Part shown: positions 32,546 through 41,328 of the stretch, one piece after another | Layout: the number at the start of each line of letters is the position of its first letter | Numbering within the stretch: the stretch's first letter is position 1 | NCBI GenBank assembly: GCA_910586625.1 | Contig: CAJUIZ010000010.1 | Span: 6,750-70,749 of the forward strand | Source of the DNA: an uncultured Christensenellaceae bacterium | GTDB lineage: Bacteria > Bacillota > Clostridia > Christensenellales > CAG-314 | Reading direction: 5' to 3' | Length of the DNA: 64,000 bases | Notes under the pieces: generated by a model | Databases searched by the model: none | Seen by the model: the letters and a program-made list of their open reading frames with translations, nothing else | Told to the model about the DNA's origin: nothing | Translations under genes and position numbers: made by a program

Positions 32546-33102
32546 AAGTCACCTTTGCCGAAAATGCGCCGAAGCTTTTTTACTGCGCGGTTATACTTGG
32601 AAATTACCGTGGCAAGCGGTATACTCAACACACGCGCGATATCTATGTGCTTCAAATCCGTCATAGAATGCATAATTACTATTTGCCGTTCGGAATCGCT
32701 TAGACGCGATAGGCAGGCGTTAACTACCATTCGGTCTTCCGCGTCAAGGCGCGGATCGGCTGCGAACTGCCGCTCCAAGTCGTCGTCAGTGACGTCGGCT
32801 ATTTTAGACCGCTTTCTAAATCGGTTATAGCACAGATTTTTGGTTATGGTCATAAGCCACGCCATAGGCTTGCCCTGCGACGAGTAGCTGTGAGCGTTTT
32901 CGTACGCTTTGACGTATACGTCGTGCGTAACGTCTTCCGCGTCAAACGCGTTTTTAGTGATAGACAAGGCGTAGGCGTAGATTGCTCCGCTTGTAAGCGC
33001 ATAAAGCCTTGACAGCGCTTCCACGTCGTCCTGCGCAACGGCGTACAGACATTCGTCAACGTCTGCCGCGTTTATGCGCCCGTCATTTGTATTAAAGGGC
33101 AT
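32542..33102 (-). CDS. ECF-type RNA polymerase sigma factor
   Basis: This is a 186-residue sigma-70 family protein with region 2 at about 28-95 (ALSITKNAFDAEDVTHDVYVKAYENA) and region 4 at about 125-180 (LSDSERQIVIMHSMTDLKHIDIARVLSIPLATVISKYNRAVKKL). Region 3 is absent, as in ECF factors. It is paired with and overlaps the RsgI-like anti-sigma gene. It probably directs transcription of its own operon and a small regulon, perhaps for the cell envelope. Confidence 0.92.
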   Translation of the reverse strand: MPFNTNDGRINAADVDECLYAVAQDDVEALSRLYALTSGAIYAYALSITKNAFDAEDVTHDVYVKAYENAHSYSSQGKPMAWLMTITKNLCYNRFRKRSKIADVTDDDLERQFAADPRLDAEDRMVVNACLSRLSDSERQIVIMHSMTDLKHIDIARVLSIPLATVISKYNRAVKKLRRIFGKGDL

Positions 33103-33192
33103 AACGTTTTCCTCTTTTCATAAAAACAACGCGCCAAAGACGCGTTATATTGCAAATAAAACAATTTTTTCAAAAAAAATAACTTCTAAACG

Positions 33193-33978
33193 TTATTTTT
33201 TGATAGTCAGCTTGTATATATCGTTTTTGGGAACGTTGCGGTCCTTTGCAACGGCTTTCACTGCTTCGTTCTTGCTCATACCGCTTGACAAATAGTAATC
33301 GAGATGCTCCGAAACAGTCAGGTCGCACAGCGGATTCGAGTCCTTACGGCGGTTGACCACCAATACGAATTCTCCCCTGTCGTCTTCGATTACATCCGAG
33401 AGCTTACAAAAGCGCACGCGTTCATGAGACTTGGACAGCTCTTTAACCAAGCAGCAGTCCCTGTCCCCCAAACGTTCGGCAAGGTAAGCCATATTTTCCT
33501 TGATATCGTGTACCGACACGTAAAACACCGCTACGCCTACCGACCCGTCCAACATCTCGTCGCGCTCCGACCGCTTATCCGGCAAAAAACCGTAGTAAGT
33601 AAAGGGCGGACGGTATCCCGACAGGACGAAGGCGTTTACAAACGCGCTTGCGCCGCTTACTACCGTGTAGGAGTAGTTTTTTTCTTTGAGAGCATTGACC
33701 AAAACGTTGCCGGGGTCGTTTATACAAGGCATACCCGCGTCGGAAATGACAGCAATGTCGTCTCCGCGTTCGCAAAAGGACAGGACGAAATCCAAACTTG
33801 CGCGTTCGTTAAATTTGTGATAGCTGTACAGCGGTTTGTTTATGCCGTAATGATTCAACAGCGTTTTGGAATGCCGAGTATCTTCGCAGAAAACAGCAGA
33901 AACACTTTTTAGCGTTTCCACTGCGCGATATGTTATTTCTCCGAGATTACCTATCGGGGTTGCTACAAAATAGACCAT
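33193..33978 (-). CDS. rsmI: 16S rRNA 2'-O-methyltransferase RsmI
   Basis: A 261-residue SAM-dependent tetrapyrrole-methylase-fold enzyme that methylates C1402 of 16S rRNA. The hallmark N-terminus YFVATPIGNLGEITYRA, then CEDTRHSKTLLNHYGI and VISDAGMPCINDPG, are all present. GCAGGTAAATT precedes the start. The length is slightly below the usual 275-290. Confidence 0.93.
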   Translation of the reverse strand: MVYFVATPIGNLGEITYRAVETLKSVSAVFCEDTRHSKTLLNHYGINKPLYSYHKFNERASLDFVLSFCERGDDIAVISDAGMPCINDPGNVLVNALKEKNYSYTVVSGASAFVNAFVLSGYRPPFTYYGFLPDKRSERDEMLDGSVGVAVFYVSVHDIKENMAYLAERLGDRDCCLVKELSKSHERVRFCKLSDVIEDDRGEFVLVVNRRKDSNPLCDLTVSEHLDYYLSSGMSKNEAVKAVAKDRNVPKNDIYKLTIKK

Positions 33979-34165
33979 AATTTACCTGCTTTTTGTTATA
34001 CCAATAATGCTACCGCCGACTGATTACGCGGCTTGCACAGATTTCTACGCGCTTCGAGCGGTCGAAGCAATATTATACGGTAAACCGTAACGGCATATAT
34101 TAGTCAATGCGCTATTAAATACGGTTAGTCGTATACTTTCCGCTGTTCGTTCATTGCCTTGCAGG
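33979..34165. repeat. Non-coding gap with a decayed dispersed-repeat fragment
   Basis: About 190 bases without a gene. GATTTCTACGCGCTTCGAGC, then GGTCGAAG (34040-34070), resembles one end of the MITE-like element at 1241-1352. No terminator is obvious. Confidence 0.4.
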
Positions 34166-34852
34166 CTATTCGTCAATATACTTGGGCGGACGCAGCTTGC
34201 AGTCCGTGCCTCCGCATTTTACTGCGCGTATAAGCGCCAAGTTCGGCTCCTTGCCCCGCCGCGGACACACGGGAACAATCTCCTTTACGGCAAGCTTATT
34301 TGCCGCGCACTCCGTAACTATCTCCGCAACGCGTTCCGCCTGATGCACAAGGTAAAGCGTTCCGCGGTTGTTGAGTATCCTGCTTGCGGACGAGATAACG
34401 TCGCGCAGCGTGGCCGCTATCTCGTGTCGGCACAAAGCCAAGTTTTGCGCCAATTGCGTTTCGCCGCTGTTTTGCTTGCGATAAGGCGGGTTGCATACCA
34501 CAACGTCCGCTGGTTTTTCAATGTACTCGGCCGCGTTTTTAAGGTCGCCGCACACTACTTGTATTTGGTCGGATAATCCATTAAGCTCTACGCTGCGGCG
34601 CGCCATATCCGCAAGCTGACTTTGCAATTCGATTGCAATAACGCGCGCGGGACGCTTTTTGTGAGCGACAAGTATGCTTATTACCCCGCTGCCCGCGCCG
34701 AACTCCACGCACAGCTTGCCCTTCATATCGTTACAGAAGTTTGCAAGCAACACCGCGTCGCAGGTAAAGCGGTATTCGGTATCGCTTTGAATAATGCGCA
34801 GTCCGTCGCATTGCAGGTCTTCTATTTTTTCGTACGGCTTTAATTGCACCAT
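34166..34852 (-). CDS. tRNA1(Val) A37 N6-methyltransferase-like protein (TrmN6/YfiC)
   Basis: This 228-residue Rossmann-fold methyltransferase has the SAM site VEFGAGSGVISIL (about 44-56) and the N6-adenine catalytic motif NPPY (about 117-120). The opening IRFTCDAVLLANF-like phrase (here EYRFTCDAVLLANF) is typical of TrmN6. The ATG at 34852 is preferred over a TTG at 34879. There is no ribosome site before it; instead a promoter -10 box ends 6 nt upstream, which suggests a leaderless mRNA. The gene follows the stop of a small upstream gene. Confidence 0.88.
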   Translation of the reverse strand: MVQLKPYEKIEDLQCDGLRIIQSDTEYRFTCDAVLLANFCNDMKGKLCVEFGAGSGVISILVAHKKRPARVIAIELQSQLADMARRSVELNGLSDQIQVVCGDLKNAAEYIEKPADVVVCNPPYRKQNSGETQLAQNLALCRHEIAATLRDVISSASRILNNRGTLYLVHQAERVAEIVTECAANKLAVKEIVPVCPRRGKEPNLALIRAVKCGGTDCKLRPPKYIDE

Positions 34853-34858
34853 AACTTT

Positions 34859-34887
34859 ATTGTACAATAAATTTTGCAATCGGGCAA
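34859..34887 (-). promoter_or_regulatory. Promoter giving a probable leaderless mRNA for the TrmN6-like gene
   Basis: Minus-strand TTGCCC (34882-34887) and TACAAT (34859-34864), spacer 17 bp. Only AAAGTT separates the -10 box from the ATG at 34852, so transcription would begin at the start codon itself. Confidence 0.7.
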
Positions 34888-35160
34888 CTATTTACCCGCC
34901 GTCTGCACGCCAAGCAGCAAACCCAACTTGACCCCTTCTTCGAAAAAAAGTGCCGTTTCTTCCATTGATAATTCGTCGCAAACGTCCTGATACCTTTTGT
35001 ACAGCTGCATCAGCTTCTCGTTTGCGGCAAATTCTTTTTGCAATTGCTCGTCGGCGGTTATCAGCTTGTCCATCAATTTGTTATAAGTTTCGCTCATTTT
35101 GATGCTTTCTATCGAGCAATTACCGCTAAGTATTTCTCGTATTATCGATTTTGATTTCAT
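34888..35160 (-). CDS. Small helical protein (DUF6809-like)
   Basis: A 90-residue, largely helical protein that starts MKSKSIIREILSGNCSIESI and ends with FFEEGVKLGLLLGVQ. This end phrase is shared by a widespread small family of Clostridia proteins of unknown function that I associate with DUF6809. AAAGGAGATTACAT precedes the start. A pair of 55-bp repeats lies upstream. Confidence 0.75.
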   Translation of the reverse strand: MKSKSIIREILSGNCSIESIKMSETYNKLMDKLITADEQLQKEFAANEKLMQLYKRYQDVCDELSMEETALFFEEGVKLGLLLGVQTAGK

Positions 35161-35172
35161 ATGTAATCTCCT

Positions 35173-35327
35173 TTTATATCAGTTTAACACAAGTAATATG
35201 ACTTGTGTTGTATTTCCACAATTGTGGGCAGATTTTAGTAAAAATTCGGAATTAGTGAAATAATATCAAGTTTTTATATTAGTTTATCACGAATTATTCG
35301 ACTTGTGTTAAATAACCAGAATTATGG
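35173..35327. repeat. Two 55-bp imperfect direct repeats spaced exactly 100 bp
   Basis: Copies at 35173-35227 and 35273-35327 match at 42 of 55 positions by my alignment. Each holds an ACTTGTGTT arm and ends in a CCA-AATT-TGG-type palindrome. In copy 1 AACACAAGT and ACTTGTGTT form a perfect 9-bp stem. They lie directly before the 90-residue gene and may be operators or RNA hairpins. The rest of 35328-35548 is AT-rich and featureless. Confidence 0.6.
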
Positions 35328-35548
35328 TTGAATAAATTTAACAAAAGTTATTTCAACGTGTCCTACGAGTATTTACTCGGCTAAGCAAAATACGCTTGTT
35401 ACAAAAAAATTAAAAAATTTCAAAAAACAGGTTAACAATTATTAACTTGTCGGTGTAAATAATATAAGTAAACAAAAAGGCGATTTCCAAAACACTCAAA
35501 TTCCAACCACAATTACCGCCGTTCATGTTTACATGCTTACTCATTCCC

Positions 35549-35628
35549 CGAAAAACGGCTGCGAAATAATTCGCAGCCGTTTATAATAAAAGAAAAATCG
35601 CTCCCGCAGCAATTACGGAAGCGAATAA
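35549..35628 (-). terminator. Tandem terminators after the ferredoxin gene
   Basis: The first stem read on the minus strand is TCGCTTCCG with CGGGAGCGA (35599-35626), followed by TTTTTCTTTT. The second is AAACGGCTGCGAA with TTCGCAGCCGTTT (35553-35582), followed by TTTTT. Confidence 0.82.
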
Positions 35629-35642
35629 TGGCAGTCCTAAAA

Positions 35643-35813
35643 TTAGGCTTCTTCGATAGCCCCAACGGGACATTGCGCCGCGCAAGCGCCGCAGTCTACG
35701 CAAAGATCCGCCGCAATTTCAAACTTGCCGTCGCCTTCCGAAATCGCTTCGCAAGGACAAACGCTTTGGCAACCGCCGCAAGCAATACAGTCGTTTGTGA
35801 TTTTGTGAGCCAT
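35643..35813 (-). CDS. Ferredoxin, 2x[4Fe-4S]
   Basis: A 56-residue clostridial-type ferredoxin with two CxxCxxCxxxC clusters: CIACGGCQSVCP near the N-terminus and CVDCGACAAQCP near the C-terminus. It is an electron carrier for anaerobic metabolism. The start MAHKIT at 35813 follows GGAAGGAGAGAG; a longer frame would run through that ribosome site. Single-gene transcript. Confidence 0.95.
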   Translation of the reverse strand: MAHKITNDCIACGGCQSVCPCEAISEGDGKFEIAADLCVDCGACAAQCPVGAIEEA

Positions 35814-35851
35814 TGTTCTCTCTCCTTCCATAATTTATTTTGGATAGTTCA

Positions 35852-35880
35852 ATTATACACATATTGTAAAATTTTGTCTA
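35852..35880 (-). promoter_or_regulatory. Ferredoxin promoter
   Basis: Minus-strand TAGACA (35875-35880) and TATAAT (35852-35857), spacer 17 bp. Confidence 0.75.
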
Positions 35881-35966
35881 TTTTTTTCGCGGTTATTTTG
35901 CAAAAATAATTACGCACGCTATAAATTATGCGCAGCCGCCGAAAAATTGCATAATTTGTTAAAAGG

Positions 35967-36000
35967 AAAAATAAAAACCCTTTCGCAGGAAAGGGTTTTA
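35967..36000 (-). terminator. Terminator of the pgk-tpiA-gpmI cluster
   Basis: Minus-strand AAAACCCTTTC and GAAAGGGTTTT form a stem followed by TATTTTTCC. Confidence 0.85.
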
Positions 36001-36071
36001 GTATAATGCTATATTACGTAATATTTATCTGCGCGGGGCAACGACCATTGGCGGAAATAACGCAAGCCGCT

Positions 36072-37628
36072 TTATTCCGTTTTCGCCGACTTTATAAGCA
36101 CCTTGCCGGTCATTTCGTTCGGAATATCCATACCCATAGAATAAAGCATTGTGGGGGCAATGTCGCACAGCGCGCCTTCGTCAAGAGTTACCTTGCCGCG
36201 AAGCTGTTCGTCCACCATAATAAACGGCACCTTGTTAGTGGTATGCGCGGTAAACGGCGAGCCGTCTTCCGCAAGCATTTTTTCCGCGTTGCCGTGATCG
36301 GCGGTTACAAATACTCTGCCGCCCTGCTGCAAAATGCACTCTACCACTCGGCGAACGCAGTCGTCCACCTTGGCTACCGCCTGCTCCGTCGCGGAGATAA
36401 CGCCCGTGTGGCCAACCATATCGCAGTTGGCGTAGTTGAGAATCATCACGTCGTACTTGTCCTTTTCTATTTCCGCTATTGCGCGTTCGCACACTTCTTC
36501 CGCGCTCATTTCCGGTTGAAGGTCGTAGGTGGCAACCTTGGGCGAAGCAATAAGCACGCGCGTTTCGTTGTCGTTAGCCTGCTCTACGCCGCCGTTAAAG
36601 AAAAATGTAACGTGCGCGTACTTCTCCGTTTCCGCAATGCGCAGCTGCGTTTTGCCCTGTTTGGCAAGGTATTCGCCCAACGTGTTGACGTACGTTTCGG
36701 GACGGAAAGCAATGTCGATATCGGTAAACTTCTCGTCGTACTGCGTCATACACACCCAATGCACCTTGCGCGCTTTGCCTTTAAGCTCGAAGCCGTCGAA
36801 GCCGCTTTGCGTAAAGGCGCGGGTCATCTCCCTTGCGCGGTCGGGACGGAAGTTGAAGAATATAACCGAATCGCCGTTTTCGATTGTAGCGACGGGCTTG
36901 CCGTTTTCCGTAACGACGGTGGGAACGATAAATTCGTCCGTAACGCCTTCCTTGTAGCTGCGCTTCAATTCTTCGGCAGGGTTATCGGTATATCTGTCGC
37001 CTACGCCGAGCGTTAACATATCGTAAGCCTTTTCCACGCGCTCCCAACGATTGTCGCGGTCCATAGCGTAATATCTGCCGCACACCGTGGCTATTTTGCC
37101 GAAGTTAAGCTCGGCAATTTTTTCCTGCAATTGCTGAATAAAAGCCACTCCGCTTGTGGGTGAAACGTCCCGCCCGTCCATATAACAATGTACGTATACG
37201 CTGTCCAGTCCTTCGCGCTTGGCAAGCTCTATCAAAGCAAACAGGTGCGTAATATGCGAGTGTACGCCGCCGTTGGACGTAAGCCCCATAACGTGCAGCT
37301 TGCCGCCGTTCTTCTTGGCAGCTTGTATCGCGCCCAAAAAGGCGGGGTTCGTAAAGAAATCTCCGTCCGCAATAGACTTGGTAATACGCGTAAGCTCCTG
37401 ATACACCACGCGCCCCGCGCCTATGTTTAAGTGCCCGACTTCGCTGTTGCCCATTTGTCCTTCGGGAAGCCCCACCGCAAGACCGCTTGCTTCGAGCGTC
37501 GTCGTAGGATAAGTCGACATAAGATAACGTACGTAGGGCGAACAGCCGACGCCTATTGCGTTGCCGCGCTCTTGCTTGGACAAGCCGTAGCCGTCCATAA
37601 TTACCAATGCAGTAATTCTTTTATCCAT
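36072..37628 (-). CDS. gpmI: 2,3-bisphosphoglycerate-independent phosphoglycerate mutase
   Basis: A 518-residue manganese enzyme interconverting 3- and 2-phosphoglycerate. The N-terminal VIMDGYG carries the first metal aspartate, and GQMGNSEVGHLNIGAGR (about 55-71) carries the catalytic serine. C-terminal metal sites are MILNYANCDMVGHTG and FVTADHGNAE. The length is standard. TAGGAGATTATT precedes the start. Last gene of the lower-glycolysis cluster. Confidence 0.96.
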   Translation of the reverse strand: MDKRITALVIMDGYGLSKQERGNAIGVGCSPYVRYLMSTYPTTTLEASGLAVGLPEGQMGNSEVGHLNIGAGRVVYQELTRITKSIADGDFFTNPAFLGAIQAAKKNGGKLHVMGLTSNGGVHSHITHLFALIELAKREGLDSVYVHCYMDGRDVSPTSGVAFIQQLQEKIAELNFGKIATVCGRYYAMDRDNRWERVEKAYDMLTLGVGDRYTDNPAEELKRSYKEGVTDEFIVPTVVTENGKPVATIENGDSVIFFNFRPDRAREMTRAFTQSGFDGFELKGKARKVHWVCMTQYDEKFTDIDIAFRPETYVNTLGEYLAKQGKTQLRIAETEKYAHVTFFFNGGVEQANDNETRVLIASPKVATYDLQPEMSAEEVCERAIAEIEKDKYDVMILNYANCDMVGHTGVISATEQAVAKVDDCVRRVVECILQQGGRVFVTADHGNAEKMLAEDGSPFTAHTTNKVPFIMVDEQLRGKVTLDEGALCDIAPTMLYSMGMDIPNEMTGKVLIKSAKTE

Positions 37629-37784
37629 AATAATCTCCTATAAATCTTGAACTACTTCGCTTTTAACGCCTTATACATTGCTAATGTACCGACGGGCGAA
37701 TCAGCAGGCAAACGCGTATTTCCCGAATAAGCGTACTACCCGTACGCAACTGTAAAGAAACCGCAAGTATAACGCGCCGATTCG

Positions 37785-38537
37785 CTATATGTGCGCCTTA
37801 ACGACGGCGGCGAACTTTTCCGCTACAAGGCTTGCTCCGCCGATAAGTCCGCCGTCGATTTGCGGCATATTGAGCAGTCCTTCGGCGTTCTTATCGTTCA
37901 TACTTCCGCCGTACTGAATGTACAGCGCGTCGGCGGCAGCCTTACCGTATTTTTCGGCGAATACGCCGCGCACGAAGCGTATTGCTTCGTCGGCTTGCTC
38001 GTCGGTTGCCGTAACGCCCGTGCCGATAGCCCATACGGGTTCGTAAGCTACAATAATGTGTTCGAGTTCTTGAACGGAAATATCCTTGAAACCTTCCAAT
38101 ACCTGACGGCGCAGTACTTCTTCCATTCTGCCGCCGTTACGTTCGTCTAACGTTTCACCTATGCAAACGATGGGTTTAAGTCCTGCGTTCAAAGCTGCCT
38201 TGGTGCGCGCAAGCACAGTCGCGTCCGTCTCACCGAAATACGTACGGCGTTCGGAGTGTCCTATCACTACGTACTCCACGCCTATTTCCGTAAGCATAGA
38301 CGGAGCTATTTCACCGGTAAACGCGCCCGACTCCTTCCAGTGGCAGTTTTGCGCGCCCACGTGAATATTGGTTCCCTTGGTAAGCTTTACCGCTTTGCAA
38401 AGGTCCGTAAACGGCACGCAGATAATTACGGTATTGTTTGTATCCTGTACCAACGGTATAAGCGCGGTAATAAGCTGTTCCGTTTGTTCGCGGGTGTTGT
38501 TCATCTTCCAGTTGCCCGCTATAATCTTGTTTTTCAT
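37785..38537 (-). CDS. tpiA: Triosephosphate isomerase
   Basis: A 250-residue glycolytic enzyme. It shows the N-terminal AGNWKMN with catalytic Lys, GHSERR with catalytic His, the base in VAYEPVWAIGTG, and the phosphate loop QYGGSMND. It lies between pgk and gpmI in the same direction. AGGAG is upstream of the ATG. Confidence 0.97.
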   Translation of the reverse strand: MKNKIIAGNWKMNNTREQTEQLITALIPLVQDTNNTVIICVPFTDLCKAVKLTKGTNIHVGAQNCHWKESGAFTGEIAPSMLTEIGVEYVVIGHSERRTYFGETDATVLARTKAALNAGLKPIVCIGETLDERNGGRMEEVLRRQVLEGFKDISVQELEHIIVAYEPVWAIGTGVTATDEQADEAIRFVRGVFAEKYGKAAADALYIQYGGSMNDKNAEGLLNMPQIDGGLIGGASLVAEKFAAVVKAHI

Positions 38538-38613
38538 ATTAACTCCTTTATTAGTGATACGGCATACAATGCGTAATCGTATGCCGTATGATAATTTTTG
38601 CTGTATTTATCTG

Positions 38614-39927
38614 TTATTTTTCGTTTAAGCAGGCAATACCGGGCAGAACCTTGCCTTCGAACAATTCAAGACTTGCTCCGCCGCCTGTGGATACATGACT
38701 CATCTTGTCGGCGTAGCCAAGCTGCGCCACAGCCGCCGCCGAATCTCCGCCGCCGATAATGGTAGTAGCGTCGCTTTCAGCCATAGCCTTGGCAACCGCG
38801 TTGGTACCCTTGGCAAGCGTGGGATTTTCGAATACGCCCATAGGCCCGTTCCATATAACCGTCTTTGCGCTCTTTATTACGTTAGCGTACAGCTCGCAGG
38901 TTTTGGGTCCGATATCCGCGCCTTCGCGGTCGGCGGGTATCTTGTCTACGTCTACCGTCTCGGTAGATACGGGCGCGTCGATTGGGTTGGGGAAGTCGGC
39001 GATAGTTACGCAGTCTACGGGAAGATAAATCTTCTTGCCTGCCTTGGCAGCCTTTTCCAACATATCGCGGCAGTAGCCGAGCTTTTCTTCGTCAAGAAGC
39101 GACTTGCCTATTTCGTAGCCTTGGGACTTCAAAAAGGTGTACGCCATTCCGCCGCCGATAACGAGCGAATCGCACTTTTCAAGCAGATTATTGATTACGT
39201 TGAGTTTGTCCGCAACCTTCGCTCCGCCCAAGATTGCTACGAAGGGACGTACGGGGTTGTCCAACGCGTCCGCCATAACGGAAAGCTCCTTTTCGATAAG
39301 GAAACCGCAAACGGCGTCTTTTACAAAGCCGTATTCCACAATAGCCGCCGTGCTTGCGTGCGAACGGTGAGCCGTTCCGAATGCGTCGTTAACGTATATG
39401 TCCGCAAATGAGGCAAGCTTTTTGCAGAATTCTTCATCGCGCCCTTCTTCGCCTGCGTCGAAACGCGTGTTTTCCAACAATACCGCTTCGCCTTCCTTCA
39501 ACGCGGCAACCTTTGCCTGAGCGTCCGCGCCCACTATATCCGCCGCAAACGTAACCTTGCCGTCCAACAGCTGATTAAGCCTGTCGGCAACGGGTTTAAG
39601 CGAGAATTTCTTCGCGTCGCCCTTCAACGCCTTGGCAATATACTCAGCCTTAGCCGCAGCCTGTTCTTCCGCGGGCAAAGCTTCCACCGCCTTCTTTTCC
39701 TTCTTGTTAAGCTTGAAGTTAGGCGTAAAAATGTTGTGGGGTTTGCCCAAATGCGAGCACAAAATAACCTTTGCGCCATGCTCTAAAAGATACTTTATTG
39801 TAGGAAGCGCGCCGTTAATACGGTTTTCGTCCGTGATAACGCCGTCCTTCATAGGCACGTTAAAATCTACGCGCACCAAACATTTCTTGCCTTTTACGTT
39901 TACGTCTTTAATGCTTTTTTTATTCAT
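38614..39927 (-). CDS. pgk: Phosphoglycerate kinase with a charged insertion
   Basis: A 437-residue enzyme catalysing ATP formation from 1,3-bisphosphoglycerate. RVDFNVP, SHLGKP, VNDAFGTAHRSHAS and the C-terminal GGGDSAAAV motifs are intact. It exceeds the common 390-400 residues because of a lysine/alanine-rich insertion after SHLGKP (about 66-105, including NKKEKKAVEALPAEEQAAAK). AAGGAGCGACGC precedes the start. First gene of pgk-tpiA-gpmI, behind a consensus promoter. Confidence 0.96.
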   Translation of the reverse strand: MNKKSIKDVNVKGKKCLVRVDFNVPMKDGVITDENRINGALPTIKYLLEHGAKVILCSHLGKPHNIFTPNFKLNKKEKKAVEALPAEEQAAAKAEYIAKALKGDAKKFSLKPVADRLNQLLDGKVTFAADIVGADAQAKVAALKEGEAVLLENTRFDAGEEGRDEEFCKKLASFADIYVNDAFGTAHRSHASTAAIVEYGFVKDAVCGFLIEKELSVMADALDNPVRPFVAILGGAKVADKLNVINNLLEKCDSLVIGGGMAYTFLKSQGYEIGKSLLDEEKLGYCRDMLEKAAKAGKKIYLPVDCVTIADFPNPIDAPVSTETVDVDKIPADREGADIGPKTCELYANVIKSAKTVIWNGPMGVFENPTLAKGTNAVAKAMAESDATTIIGGGDSAAAVAQLGYADKMSHVSTGGGASLELFEGKVLPGIACLNEK

Positions 39928-39997
39928 TAATAGCGTCGCTCCTTAAATATTTTTTGAATGTCCGACGGCAATAAAACGCCGAACTTTGACATATACA

Positions 39998-40026
39998 ATT
40001 ATAGTTTTCAACGGCAACGTTGTCAA
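39998..40026 (-). promoter_or_regulatory. Consensus promoter of pgk-tpiA-gpmI
   Basis: Minus-strand TTGACA (40021-40026) and TATAAT (39998-40003) with a 17-bp spacer, a perfect match that suits a highly expressed glycolytic operon. Confidence 0.88.
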
Positions 40027-40123
40027 GTAAAAAGCTATTGCAAAATGTTTAGGTCGAACGCAAGATAAATTTATAACGCGCAAAAAATACGCGCCGAATA
40101 CGTTTACGGACACGTCGAAATAA

Positions 40124-40158
40124 ACGCAAAATACGCGGCTGTTTTATGCAGCCGCGCT
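40124..40158 (-). terminator. Terminator of the glycosyltransferase gene
   Basis: Minus-strand CGCGGCTG and CAGCCGCG stem followed by TATTTTG. Confidence 0.78.
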
Positions 40159-40161
40159 ATA

Positions 40162-41190
40162 CTAAGCAAACCATTTGTCATTACTAATCACGGTCGAATC
40201 GGTTGGGCGAAGCGTTCGCGCTCGAAGATGGTACGCCTTGGCTTTTTGCCTGTCGTTTAGGTTCCAATAGCACACGGACAGGCTAACGCAGGGATAAAAC
40301 AGCTTGTAGTACCCGTTTACGAAACCGTATTGACAGTTGGACGACAGGGCGTATTCGTACCACACCGCCGCCAAATCGTACCGCCGCACCGCAAGATAAA
40401 CGTCGCCGAAAAGACAGCACGTTTCGGCATCGGGCGGAAGAATAGCAACAGACGCGGACAACGCGGACAACGCCTTGGCATAATCCTTGCGGGTAAGACT
40501 GATACGGGCAAGCAATTTGCAGCCATGCGCGCGATCCACTTCGTAAGCACGTACGTTCCGACAGAAACGTTCAAGAATCGGCTCCGCTTCCGCAGTCATA
40601 CCGTTTTCCATCAAAGTGCGCGCGTAGTAATACCTGTCGCGGGCGGTAAAGCGTTTGCCGCGGGCTAAGGCGCTTTGGTAAATTGCCAAATTGCGAGCCG
40701 AATGGTCTGCGCTTGACGTGTGAACAACGTCTGCCGAAATATATTCCGTCCTGCCAAACGGCGTAATAGCTTCGTGAATAAACCCGTTAAAACGGCACTT
40801 CGCGCACCGCCTGACAATACGCTCACGCCAAAACCAATATTCGCCGTTTTGCCCCATTCGGTATCGCATAAAGTAGGTGTCGGCGGGCTCGGGCGTGCGT
40901 TTAAGCTCGGCAAGCTTGTTTACGGCGGCTTCGGGCAGCTCGTCGTCGGCGTCCAGCCACATCACGTAGTCGCAATTCGCCTTTTTGACGGCGTAGTTGC
41001 GCGCAGAAGCAAAGTTGTCGCGCCAAGAGTAAAAGTACACATTGTCGGTATAACGCCGCGCAACGGTTACCGTACCGTCGCATGAGCCTGTGTCCACAAC
41101 GACGATTTCGTCGGCGAACGTCAAAGTCGGCAATAATCTTTTAAGATTCTCTTCTTCGTTCTTGCAAATCAATGTAACGGAAATAGTCAT
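40162..41190 (-). CDS. Family 2 glycosyltransferase with TPR-like tail
   Basis: A 342-residue protein. The N-terminal GT-A domain has SVTLICKNEEENLKRLL, the nucleotide-sugar site VVVDTGSCDGT and the metal motif MWLDADDE (about 75-82), as in WaaE/SunS-type transferases. The C-terminal half (about 190-330) is helical and TPR-like. No membrane segment is seen. No clear ribosome site precedes the ATG at 41190. The acceptor is unknown. Confidence 0.87.
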   Translation of the reverse strand: MTISVTLICKNEEENLKRLLPTLTFADEIVVVDTGSCDGTVTVARRYTDNVYFYSWRDNFASARNYAVKKANCDYVMWLDADDELPEAAVNKLAELKRTPEPADTYFMRYRMGQNGEYWFWRERIVRRCAKCRFNGFIHEAITPFGRTEYISADVVHTSSADHSARNLAIYQSALARGKRFTARDRYYYARTLMENGMTAEAEPILERFCRNVRAYEVDRAHGCKLLARISLTRKDYAKALSALSASVAILPPDAETCCLFGDVYLAVRRYDLAAVWYEYALSSNCQYGFVNGYYKLFYPCVSLSVCYWNLNDRQKAKAYHLRARTLRPTDSTVISNDKWFA

Positions 41191-41328
41191 ATAACAGGAT
41201 ATGCCGCCAAACGTCCGCGCGTTATAGTTTTTTACGCGTAAATATTATAAATTTTTTGTCGAGTTAGTTTAAGCACCGATTGTTTACGATGCGCATACAT
41301 TGAAACAAAACGCTAAGGAGCCACCACT

